Shown piece by piece: positions 57,901-64,000 of a DNA stretch of 64,000 bases. The notes below the pieces were generated by a model. That model saw only the letters and a program-made list of their open reading frames with translations. It did not search any database and was not told where the DNA came from. How positions within the stretch are numbered: position 1 is the stretch's first letter; every line of letters begins with the position of its first letter. The DNA is from Fragilariopsis cylindrus CCMP1102 (Eukaryota > Bacillariophyta > Bacillariophyceae > Bacillariales > Bacillariaceae): NCBI GenBank assembly GCA_900095095.1, contig FMBT01000385.1:124001-188000 (forward strand). The letters are read 5' to 3'. A program made the position numbers and the translations under genes.

Positions 57901-59207
57901 TTTTCGTCTATAGTTTCACCTTGTTCTTTTCGAGTCAATAACTCATCAAATTCATCTTCATTGAAGGAATCGTCTACGGCTGGACTATCTCCTTCATCGT
58001 TGATGGAATCTTTTTTACTGCAGTGGTCGTTGTCAACCTTGTTAAGTTCACGGTCTTCTTTGTCGGCTAATATCTCGATTAGTTCGGAAATACGTTCTGC
58101 ATCAACACTATTTTCCTCACCTCTATCCCTCTTGTCAAGAAGCATTGTCATCTCGATGTTGTCAAAGTGTTCATCATCTCGAAGTGTGAAATAATCTTCC
58201 ACAATATTATTCTCTTCTTCAGAAATATCAACTTTGCAACGTTTCCGATCCAACAAATTCAAAAGATAAAATCGATCTTCGTCTACGTCTTCACCTTTTT
58301 CTTTCAATTGCAAAATTTCATTGAAGTCTTTCTGGTTAATTCGAGCATCCTCACGACGTAATTCCAATAATTGTAGTTCTTCATTCTCTTCTTCGGTCAT
58401 GGCTTTGTCACCTTTACGTTTTCTATCCAACAGGCTGAGTTCATTTAGTCGCACTTCATCAACATCATCGTCCCCATTTTTCTTTTTCCATTCAAGGTCT
58501 AATAAATCTGTTTTGTCTTGCCTTTTTTGTTCCAAATATTGTAGTTCTTCATTTTCTTCGTCGGTTAGTATTTCCCCCATACGCTGACGCGACAGTAACT
58601 CTAAATGGTACGTTCGATCCATGTCTACCTCATCATCCACTTCTAGCTCGGTCTCGTCTTTTTTAGCTTGTTTGCATCTATCGGCTAAAACAAGTAGTCG
58701 TTCCAGTTCTTCGTCACTCAATTCGTCTTTCCCTGAGCGTTGGGTATTGAACAGTTCTGACGCGATATTATCGTCCTTAGACAACGAATCAATACCATCT
58801 ATCGATACACGTTCTTGCAAATCCTCTTCGTACCATTCTATTTTTTTAAATACCTTTTTTCTTCGTTTCTCGCGTATTTTTGTGGCGGTACTACTGTCAT
58901 TTTGTTGAGAGTCATCCTTCTTTTTCTTTTTTGAATTAGATTTCTTGTTCTTTTTGCTTTTTCCCGGCACAATCGCTTTTTTACTAGTAGATGATGTGGT
59001 CTGGGGTGACACCGACTTCGGACTGGGAGGATGTAGTGGATTATTATTTATTGGTGTTTGGGATTGTGTAGAATCATCTGCCGTCTGGGATGCACTGGCT
59101 TGATTTTTCTCTGGTTCTGGTTTAGTATCCGCATTATTGTCATTATTATTGTTCTTTCCCCCTTTAAACAACCCAAGTCCCCAACCTCTCTTCTTCGGGC
59201 TTGCCAT
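51912..59207 (-). CDS. Giant acidic repeat protein (2431 aa), ~20-residue SHOCT-like helical repeat
   Basis: A single uninterrupted exon from ATG 59207. The N-terminus is basic/Gly/Asn-rich (KKRGWGLGLFKGGKN). Residues about 120-1300 are dominated by a repeat of about 20 residues with consensus ELxLLxRxRxGExLxEDELx, for example ELELLFRQRQGEDLTEDELM, LLDRKRKGDKAMTEEENEEL and ELYLFERRIDGNKLNEDDLD. It alternates with Ser/Glu/Asp-rich spacers; three spacers plus repeats form 72-residue units nearly identical in DNA (57370-58017). Then come a KKK/RRR-rich coiled coil (about 1310-1420), disordered segments, an (EA)n run, and a Gly/Ser/Lys-rich C-terminus. No enzyme domain, TM or signal peptide is recognised. 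The repeat recalls the short SHOCT helical pair in shape only. Probably an intracellular scaffold or filament-associated protein (inference). Confidence 0.7.
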   Translation of the reverse strand: MASPKKRGWGLGLFKGGKNNNNDNNADTKPEPEKNQASASQTADDSTQSQTPINNNPLHPPSPKSVSPQTTSSTSKKAIVPGKSKKNKKSNSKKKKKDDSQQNDSSTATKIREKRRKKVFKKIEWYEEDLQERVSIDGIDSLSKDDNIASELFNTQRSGKDELSDEELERLLVLADRCKQAKKDETELEVDDEVDMDRTYHLELLSRQRMGEILTDEENEELQYLEQKRQDKTDLLDLEWKKKNGDDDVDEVRLNELSLLDRKRKGDKAMTEEENEELQLLELRREDARINQKDFNEILQLKEKGEDVDEDRFYLLNLLDRKRCKVDISEEENNIVEDYFTLRDDEHFDNIEMTMLLDKRDRGEENSVDAERISELIEILADKEDRELNKVDNDHCSKKDSINDEGDSPAVDDSFNEDEFDELLTRKEQGETIDENRLYELELLFRQRQGEDLTEDELMDLDLFQLQRTKKDSINDEGDGPAVDDSFNEDEFDELLTRKERGETVDENRLYELELLFRQRQGEDLTEDELMDLDLFQLQRTKKDSINDEGDGPAVDDSFNEDEFDELLTRKERGETVDENRLYELELTFRQRQGEDLTEDELMDLDLFQLQRTDDKYIDEISQTEETENVTKEEPQYPLPREGPDLQIDARESEIDISESEEIKEETSDNKDAIDVVDTLTLISTEGSRSMDEKLNLRVDQEVEAIIFDASLAKDNAVSENAVVVETPQTMKIVVVEEEKKNSDTTVHDIFELNMCETESFSKDTGNNSTHSRIDYVGNDIQYNKLMERLQSGKPLEEDEEYELELLERIKQGEDLLEDEIEELKWLKQIREQLEGGQDKDDKKLTEQIQTGEVSHELQETESLEYTRQDDDLQDFEIEETNALRQLSEHEDTNKKDVHNLHQGVDNEFNLDEDPGHELDNEYGIFEVYGETDSKAPSNQEHKKTNLPLGACSSIHDGEDGETLKIDITNPRTRGEEPLDKEDPTESNPVRIISDSGTPDAEERENEEEEDENENGNISSPKVRGEEVIDEDDQSESNPTEIISDDELPDVEVREEYSLLDGRGDIRMLTTSGGDIDKDLLYELELLTRMRDEEQLSDRQSFELKLLRRTREGEAISETQIAELQIFKRDRIETILDEEYLRDLLDRNSRGEAVNEDLLYEVELFHRNLNGETLSEDELLELYLFERRIDGNKLNEDDLDELDLLRKTRLNLRIIDGQSDKVENIMVEDDDSVYRRDLTERQMAGKRLDKKEFQWLQILMKKYRNEELLEDDLDELEIMRNQRNETSVTKVEFVNTRRLLEEELRKKAKREQKEKRRIEKEERREQRKKRIEQKQMTKKLRRKKKTKREGDQATRISEGDRGTQPPNEKQLDGLPSLGTAHTVQIIGSPPVQHLDSKGGEKEEIKRGVFGGVFGNRNKDKKKQQLEDARRMQEELIKEQMKALELDNEVEGLEREKVMQEQLVQETIDKKKADESIGSSSWETDTADKDMEGEDDSSLSSWDSSISSNSSESEEIFGSKKEEIIPNKINHEAGNEDNRGNQVDYQTKLKHVDSASPDIAGFPTESSYESKELTQPPPRNASGPTVPEPVSVSVGEKTSDQSTSTGKPGIPSREEKPRSANIKKKTKSFTLGAHLRKQKKKSRSTKTKYGDDVSLGTLQLSKSIKEDKSDRRRRVKIHPDDANKIQERPWIAATNLIDVDQSNIQGITIKKENEKPSSTSISDNSYQLAQSFISRIPEEDAEVEAESVTSLHSSNKDLSNKSSNIDSSNKEGDFDSIVEDVDAEAEAEAEAEAEAEAEAEAEAEAEAEAEAEAEQSMHESNSITSLGDEVYDLGLQEYEIIESRLAGKLESKRAEFDTTWESVVADENVIVQINQRLRERKRVKESTKDEKKQDKKEEKESNGLQDVPRLFLFEGEKINIRNRSRNKKRQKSQKKLDRTLTKEFRKAMQDVFDSDSDDDFKIDDDDYDEIQDYHIGPTATRIQSVDDHLSIYDDPSEKSVSEHGSADSDEGSAKFDGGYLQRLQARSMPQDVKRMLSGRNLMSHKSVQSESSGDLSLSSDEGDYKYHSTRRMLKRKKDGELAIDDIDPAEVYAQALEKMKEKKTFTIADLRKEMEDDLNQQQNNAFSNNNDSIGGGGFGIKPIAPLRIKKAKIPKPKNNITFGTSLSKGPESLQQHRQRSGRSASSQSQRSVTSTGSNRGLLTGARKKKLNGLLPPGTIQEDDGEEEEEEDAFLTGGRLKSEEFGAMDSFKGNMNNYRSKIGAKARLPNLPKFFGNTAGGISSNGASSIMVPMKNPFNSFKAKKSSPGGGLLDVAEHGGGSGSDYNNNSGLSGAFHSDAAAGGGGGFLQEPLQVPGTPEGDRNSKRAYSIRGGVSVLKAMGSKVNNSKSLLGKFKLPGGKKKSKFGGGGLMMDDDYDDDNYGGGEMGLLGQS
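53770..53864 (-). repeat. Coding hexanucleotide (TCTGCC/TCTGCT)n encoding (Glu-Ala)n
   Basis: About 16 tandem hexamers, first CTCTGC-type then TTCTGC-type, read on the minus strand as alternating Glu-Ala in the giant repeat protein. Likely length-polymorphic. Confidence 0.9.
57370..58017 (-). repeat. 216-bp tandem repeat, three copies
   Basis: CGTGCGTTGTAACTGAAATA starts near 57372, 57588 and 57804: exactly 216 bp (72 codons) apart. The three copies differ at only a handful of positions. They encode KKDSINDEGDGPAVDDSFNE ... LDLFQLQRT units. Confidence 0.9.
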
Positions 59208-59673
59208 GATCGATTATTCTTGTTCTTATGTTGTGATTTAATTTTAAATATGTTCTTTGCAATGACTACCACCGTTTTTATTGGAAGTGAAACATTAGCA
59301 TATCCGCTCTAATGGCCAAGTAAGAATGAATATATCGTTTGCAATAATGTAAACAGCTTTGGCGAATAAAAGTATTGTCAACGCCTTCACTGCTACTGTG
59401 ACTTATGGGTTTGTGATGAGAATGTTATTGTTATTGTAATAATGAAACACAATGTTAACGAAAAATAATACGTGAATTGATTTAAAAACTTGACTCGTGA
59501 ACTGCTCGAACTCATTAATTAATTAATCGCCTAAAAAAGAGAGAAAAGGGCGACAAAAGTCTTCAACGCTCTATTTTTTGTTTATAGTGACGGTCAAAAA
59601 TATAAGTCATAGTTTTAAGGGCTTATCGGCATCATTATCCATATTTATAGAATATTGGCTTATTGTAGCTTGT
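59208..59673. other. Intergenic
   Basis: Upstream of the giant repeat protein gene and downstream of the 2OG oxygenase gene. AT-rich; no gene seen. Confidence 0.5.
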
Positions 59674-60951
59674 TCAAATAAACGACCATCGTTCTGAAAC
59701 TGTAAGTTGTTCATGTTTCTCGTAGGATGAAGTTCTAACATATCCATCCTTACCGTGAAGCCAAATAACAAGATTATTCCGTTGTCCGCTCTGTAACGGA
59801 ATTGATCCGTGTCGTGTCATTCCGCGATGTAGAAGTGCAGTTCCAGATTCGAAGTTGAATTCCCTTCTTTCTTTTTTATCTCCATCATCTTGTACAAAAT
59901 ATAAAGAAGATCCAGTATATTCCTCATCTGGAAGATTGAGATTGATATTTAAGGAAATAATGGATGCATCAGAATGTTCCTTAAGTTCTAAATCTCCTCC
60001 TGTTTCTGTTGTAGATAATGGATCATGACCATCATCACCGTAGCGAATAGTAAATGCGTAATGTTTTATATCGTCTTCCGAATTACCACAAAAAGTAGGA
60101 AAGAATGATCGTCCTAATGGCCGTACAAAATCACGTACTAGAATATCTAAAAAATTATGAATGGGCAAATTTCCGCCCACTCCACCTGGAACGGTTGGAT
60201 CTAATAACAACCCATGACGGTTCATTGCATTCGGCCTACGCGTTGGTATACCTGAGTCATATGTAATTGAATCTAAATGATCCCGAAGTACTTGTACTCC
60301 TTCAGGTGTTAAGAAATTTTGATATCGAAAAACTTCGTGTTGTTCTTGTTCTTGTTCCTGTTTAATAGTATCGTTGTCGTAATTAAGAATTGGCATCGTC
60401 GTCTTTGTCATCGTCGTCTTTGACGTCGTCGATAATAATACTTCCTCCCATTTTCGATGGATCCTTTCTTCATTCTCCAATGTTGGTTCCTTCCAAGTTT
60501 GATAAACATCACGATGAAGGCTGTGATCAATCAATATTGAGTTAACATTCAAAGGTGGTAATGAGCGTTGCTGTTGCTGTTGCTGATGCCATTGGGTCCA
60601 TGCACGTTGTAACAAAGCAGAATGTTCCATCCACCAATCTGCAGATTCAGTATCACCATTCTCGATTGATTCAACTGGCGGTGGAATTAATTTTCTTGCT
60701 TGAATCAAATAGTCATATTGCTCGTCATTGACACATTCCTGTTGTTCTTCGGTCATCGCAGAAGTAGCATCACGTGTTAACACCACGACGTTGTTGTCTT
60801 TACTCTTCTGTTCCTCGATTCTTTCTACTTGGAATGACGATGACATGGTAAAAGTTCTATCAGGGAGCACAATAATCAATAGCAACATCAGTGGTAGTAA
60901 TGGCCTAAGCGCCAGGCATAAGTTACATGTTACAATCATGGATACTCTCAT
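59674..60951 (-). CDS. Fe(II)/2-oxoglutarate dioxygenase, prolyl 4-hydroxylase-like, signal-anchored
   Basis: 425 residues, one exon. The N-terminal 35 residues hold a hydrophobic segment (ALRPLLPLMLLLIIVLPD), a signal peptide or anchor. A Gln/Glu-rich middle leads to the catalytic double-stranded beta-helix in the last 200 residues: KHYAFTIRYGDDG (strand with the Tyr/Arg typical of P4H), then LKEHSDASIISLNINLN with H326 and D328, SGTALLHRGMTRHG with distal H381, and GQRNNLVIWL with R391 as 2-oxoglutarate anchor. All four catalytic residues are present. P4H-like enzymes hydroxylate prolines or related substrates in the secretory pathway; the substrate here is unknown. It is head-to-head with the JmjC gene (472 bp apart). 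Confidence 0.75.
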   Translation of the reverse strand: MRVSMIVTCNLCLALRPLLPLMLLLIIVLPDRTFTMSSSFQVERIEEQKSKDNNVVVLTRDATSAMTEEQQECVNDEQYDYLIQARKLIPPPVESIENGDTESADWWMEHSALLQRAWTQWHQQQQQQRSLPPLNVNSILIDHSLHRDVYQTWKEPTLENEERIHRKWEEVLLSTTSKTTMTKTTMPILNYDNDTIKQEQEQEQHEVFRYQNFLTPEGVQVLRDHLDSITYDSGIPTRRPNAMNRHGLLLDPTVPGGVGGNLPIHNFLDILVRDFVRPLGRSFFPTFCGNSEDDIKHYAFTIRYGDDGHDPLSTTETGGDLELKEHSDASIISLNINLNLPDEEYTGSSLYFVQDDGDKKERREFNFESGTALLHRGMTRHGSIPLQSGQRNNLVIWLHGKDGYVRTSSYEKHEQLTVSERWSFI

Positions 60952-61423
60952 GCTTTTATGATATCAGCAAGAACATCTTAATATATGACATGTACTTTAG
61001 TGAACATTTTTGATTTTGATTTTAATTTTTAAATTTAAATCGTGCTTCGAAATTAACAGGTGTCAGTTTTATTTAATGAATTGTCTTCAAAAGGACTGAC
61101 CAAGAACAGACCATAAATAACCATTCTTGTACACTTCTAATAAACACAACAGTATTTACTGACGTTAATAGTATAGAAGTCTTCAGTCTAGTGAACTTAG
61201 GTAGCTAGACACATTTACAAGACATACAATACATATTATGGCAAAAAACAAAGCTAATGATGACAGTAGACAATAATGATGGTAATAATGAATGGAAAAA
61301 TCAATTATCGGCAAAAGATTGTTGTTGACAACACACATTTTATACCGAAACATTAATAAACCCAACAAGCATTTACTATTGACGATTATTTTACTGCAGT
61401 GTTGAGCCGCAATTGCTCACATC
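60952..61423. promoter_or_regulatory. Shared divergent promoter region of two 2OG-oxygenase genes
   Basis: 472 bp between the minus-strand ATG at 60951 and the plus-strand ATG at 61424. AT-rich, with several AATT runs near 61015-61045. No defined motif can be assigned. Confidence 0.45.
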
Positions 61424-62731
61424 ATGCGGACGTTTCGTCGAATAAGTAGACTGGACAACAATTCGAAGCTCTCTTCCTTATGTCAACAAGGCAACGACGA
61501 AATATTCCATTTACGTCGTCATCATCGTCAGTTTCGACGACCCATATCTTTATCGAATTTTCGTAGCTATCGCACAAGCATAGACACAACAACAAAAACT
61601 GCAGCTACGCGTACCATTAGTACCATTTCAGTACAGGAAGTAAACATTGGTAATTATGATGATGATGACGGTAACGATAGCAACAACTCTACTACGATAA
61701 TGTCACAACAACAACAACGCATGCAGCACAAGTTAGCAGAAATTATTCGACCATATTTCAAGGAACAAAAACCGGTGGTTGTAAGAGGAGCTGTTTTAAG
61801 TACACCTGCGACTACCCTTTGGTCGTCGTGGAGATATTGGCAGAAAAAAGGAGGAGAGCAAGAACATAACGTTTCAGTTGAAATGGGTGGATCATACGGA
61901 AATAGTACGGATGCAGAATCAAAACGAGTGGAAATTTCATTTTTAGCCTATCTTCAATTCTTACAACTATTTGAAGAACGACACGGTCGGACAGGTTCTA
62001 TCAACGAATTTTATCATCATCATCAGAGTGATGAAGGTGATTCTTCTAATAATTCAAAGTCATCGTCTTCGACAATTCCAACCAATAATGAACTTGTATA
62101 TATGGCTCAAAATGACTTATTCCCATCTCTATACGAAGATGTGATGATTCCAGACTTTTGTTGTGCTGATGATAATGATGATGGTAAAGAATCGACTAGC
62201 AACAAAGACAGCGACAAGAATAATAATAGTAACAATAACAATACTTCTGTGAAGGCGGTCGGGTATGGTCGACTTTATTCTGTCATGATGTGGTTGGGAC
62301 CCCGAGGATGTGTTTCTCCACTTCATTTCGACCCTCTTGATAATTGCTTTATGCAACATCAGGGTCGTAAACGAGTACTTTTATTTCCACCATCATCATC
62401 TCCATCATCTAATGAGCCTTCATTTTGGCATTATGCCGGTCACGAGGGACAGCAATCTAATACTAGTCCAATCAATCCAGAAATATTAGACTGGCAGCAA
62501 TCAACAACTGAGCAACAACGACAGGACAATTATTCTAGCAGTGATAGTACTATTTACGATACCGCCACCTTTAAATCGTACTCGAAAAAGTATCCATTGT
62601 TTTTCAACGATGCTCCTACAAGACAGGAATGTCTCTTGTATCCAGGAGATTTACTATATATTCCTAAAAAATGGTGGCATCATGTTCGATCTATTGATAC
62701 GGCTGCTAGTATCAATGTTTGGTGGAGATAA
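61424..62731 (+). CDS. JmjC/cupin-like 2-oxoglutarate hydroxylase, probably organelle-targeted
   Basis: 435 residues, one exon. The first 60 residues are Arg/Ser-rich without acids (MRTFRRISRLDNNSKL), a mitochondrial-type presequence. Core: KPVVVRGAVLSTPATTLWSS (the entry strand of cupin_8 proteins), then VMMWLGPRGCVSPLHFDPLD with H301 and D303, RKRVLLFPPS, and the terminal CLLYPGDLLYIPKKWWHHVR with H419, ending SINVWWR. This is the layout of JMJD5/FIH/JMJD7-type protein or RNA hydroxylases. A poly-Asn/Ser insertion (about 210-280) and a Gln/Ser loop separate the conserved parts, as is common in diatoms. The protein ends right after the last beta strand. The substrate is unknown. It shares its upstream region with a P4H-like gene. 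Confidence 0.75.
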   Translation: MRTFRRISRLDNNSKLSSLCQQGNDEIFHLRRHHRQFRRPISLSNFRSYRTSIDTTTKTAATRTISTISVQEVNIGNYDDDDGNDSNNSTTIMSQQQQRMQHKLAEIIRPYFKEQKPVVVRGAVLSTPATTLWSSWRYWQKKGGEQEHNVSVEMGGSYGNSTDAESKRVEISFLAYLQFLQLFEERHGRTGSINEFYHHHQSDEGDSSNNSKSSSSTIPTNNELVYMAQNDLFPSLYEDVMIPDFCCADDNDDGKESTSNKDSDKNNNSNNNNTSVKAVGYGRLYSVMMWLGPRGCVSPLHFDPLDNCFMQHQGRKRVLLFPPSSSPSSNEPSFWHYAGHEGQQSNTSPINPEILDWQQSTTEQQRQDNYSSSDSTIYDTATFKSYSKKYPLFFNDAPTRQECLLYPGDLLYIPKKWWHHVRSIDTAASINVWWR

Positions 62732-63415
62732 AACAACATAGAGTAAGAATAGAAGACCATTCATTTAAAGATAAAATAAAAGTAATCAAAAAAAATGATT
62801 TGTAAAAAGGGAAAGCAATGACAATGCAATATTTTGAATATATCAAAGGAAATAACACAGTAACAAAATAAAATATTTCCAATTATTATGATTTGATTTC
62901 AAAAGATACAGTGGGTGTATGTGTGTATGTATGCATTGAAGTATTGAATGGAATCTATTTTTTCTAGTTCTTTTTCTTGCATTTTGTTGTTGTTGTAAAT
63001 TTGTACTGTTTTTTTTAGTCAATCAAGGAAATGATCCCCCCCCCCCCGGCGCCCCCGCCCCCAGAAGGAACCTCGAAAGAGAACATTGAATGCTGTTAGT
63101 TATTTTAGCTTATTTATTGGGCGTACATTCCCATATCAAACATTTGTGCCTCACGTAGAAAGAACAAAGAACATGTCCATGGGACGCACGCGCGGGTTGA
63201 AGGTATGAGATTATTTCACCTTTACAATTTGATGCTATCTGCTACAAATACCGGAACTAAAAAGTGACACTTAGTGACACTCTTAGCTATTACGAATTTA
63301 TGCATTGGATATTGCGATTCATTCGAAGATCGCTAGCATCATAATCTTCACTTGATATGCAATGATAGTGTGATACTGTACGACGAGAACGTTACGAACA
63401 TCATAAACCGTGATT
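62732..63415. other. Intergenic with C-rich tract
   Basis: Contains CCCCCCCCCCGGCGCCCCCG at about 63038-63057 in otherwise AT-rich sequence. No gene is seen. Confidence 0.5.
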
Positions 63416-64000
63416 ATGTTCGTACTTGTCTTGTTCATTGTTACATTATGTTGTGCTAACAACATTGTTGTTGTTGAGCCTTTCCAGAGTAATAATGCTA
63501 TTCGTACAAATAATAATAGTAATAGTAGAAGGCAAGAAGATAGTTCCGCTTCCACAGGAAAGTTGCAACATATTGTAAAAGATAGTCGAGTCTTCGTTTC
63601 ACCATCGGATGATCAGAAGGAACTAATTGTTGGGGACGGCGACGATGATGATGATGATCCAGAGAAAAGTAGTAACACTGATCGTGCTTTGTCTAATCTT
63701 CTGGGTGATATGTTCCAGCAGAAGTTAGAAATGTCACAAGAAATGAAAGAAATCGAAGCTTTACAAGCAGCTTCGTCCCAACAACAAAACGAAAGCAATG
63801 GTAACAATGTCATTGATATGCCAGTTCTTGATAAAGATGGGATATATCGTATCCTCAATGAAGATCAGTTCCAGTAAGTAGTAGAACAAAACAAGAAGAA
63901 AGAAAGAAGCAGGAATTTGTCGCTTTCTATTACCTGCTGTACATACATATTTGATGGTAATTATCTCACTATACACACTGTCTACTCGTCTCGTCAACGA
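63416..64000 (+). CDS. First exon of a secreted or organelle-targeted protein (3' partial)
   Basis: ATG 63416 opens a frame with a clear N-terminal signal peptide (MFVLVLFIVTLCCANNIVVV) and then an Asn/Ser-rich stretch, a poly-Asp run, a helical Gln/Glu/Leu segment (LGDMFQQKLEMSQEMKEIEA) and DKDGIYRILNEDQF. The frame meets a stop at 63877, but a consensus donor GTAAGT sits at 63874, so exon 1 is 63416-63873 (phase 2) and the gene runs off the right edge. IYRILNEDQF at the end of the exon resembles the start of a thioredoxin-like domain in diatom proteins, but no CxxC is in the window, so that is a guess. Bipartite plastid targeting is possible; no ASAFAP motif is visible. Confidence 0.5.

Overview
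The window looks like nuclear DNA of a diatom, probably a pennate diatom or a close stramenopile relative. It is AT-rich, with short GT-AG introns of about 110-190 bp, Asn- and Ser-rich low-complexity proteins, a membrane-anchored LRR family with few introns, and sorbosone-dehydrogenase/PKD membrane proteins. The organism call is inference from gene style; no marker gene is present.

Layout. Bases 1-15000 are an accessory, repeat-rich region. It holds the 3' end of a reverse-transcriptase-type element with an A20 tract, a coiled-coil NLS protein, two convergent transposon-type genes (3116-5849 and 9528-5946), and about 2.1 kb of 151-156 bp satellite (9751-11870) with a second repeat family grading into its right end. 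Directly after this lies a tiny two-exon gene whose product matches the histone H3 N-terminal tail but has no histone fold (12107-12503). It carries Met where H3 has K9 and apparently also K27. A large Ala/Lys/Glu-rich protein with a hidden C-terminal zinc ribbon follows on the minus strand.

Bases 16000-64000 are mostly ordinary chromosomal genes: a PA-TM-RING E3 ligase, a LUC7-like splicing factor, three glucose/sorbosone-dehydrogenase + PKD + TM proteins, two TM-LRR proteins, an F-box/LRR-like protein, a COPI-associated membrane protein, a TLC-domain protein, a 2431-residue acidic protein built on a roughly 20-residue repeat, and a head-to-head pair of Fe(II)/2-oxoglutarate oxygenases (P4H-like and JmjC-like). 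At the right edge is the first exon of a secreted or organelle-targeted protein. The LRR and dehydrogenase genes lie in mirror order around about 34 kb: dehydrogenase(-), LRR(-), COPI(-), LRR(+), dehydrogenase(+), dehydrogenase(+). This suggests an old inverted duplication.

Many genes are broken by single-base frameshifts. Every one that could be resolved is repaired by assuming ONE MISSING base, often inside a homopolymer, and the flanking frames then join into coherent family sequence. This points to deletion-type sequencing or assembly errors more than to wholesale pseudogene decay. Gene spans are therefore given across the breaks.
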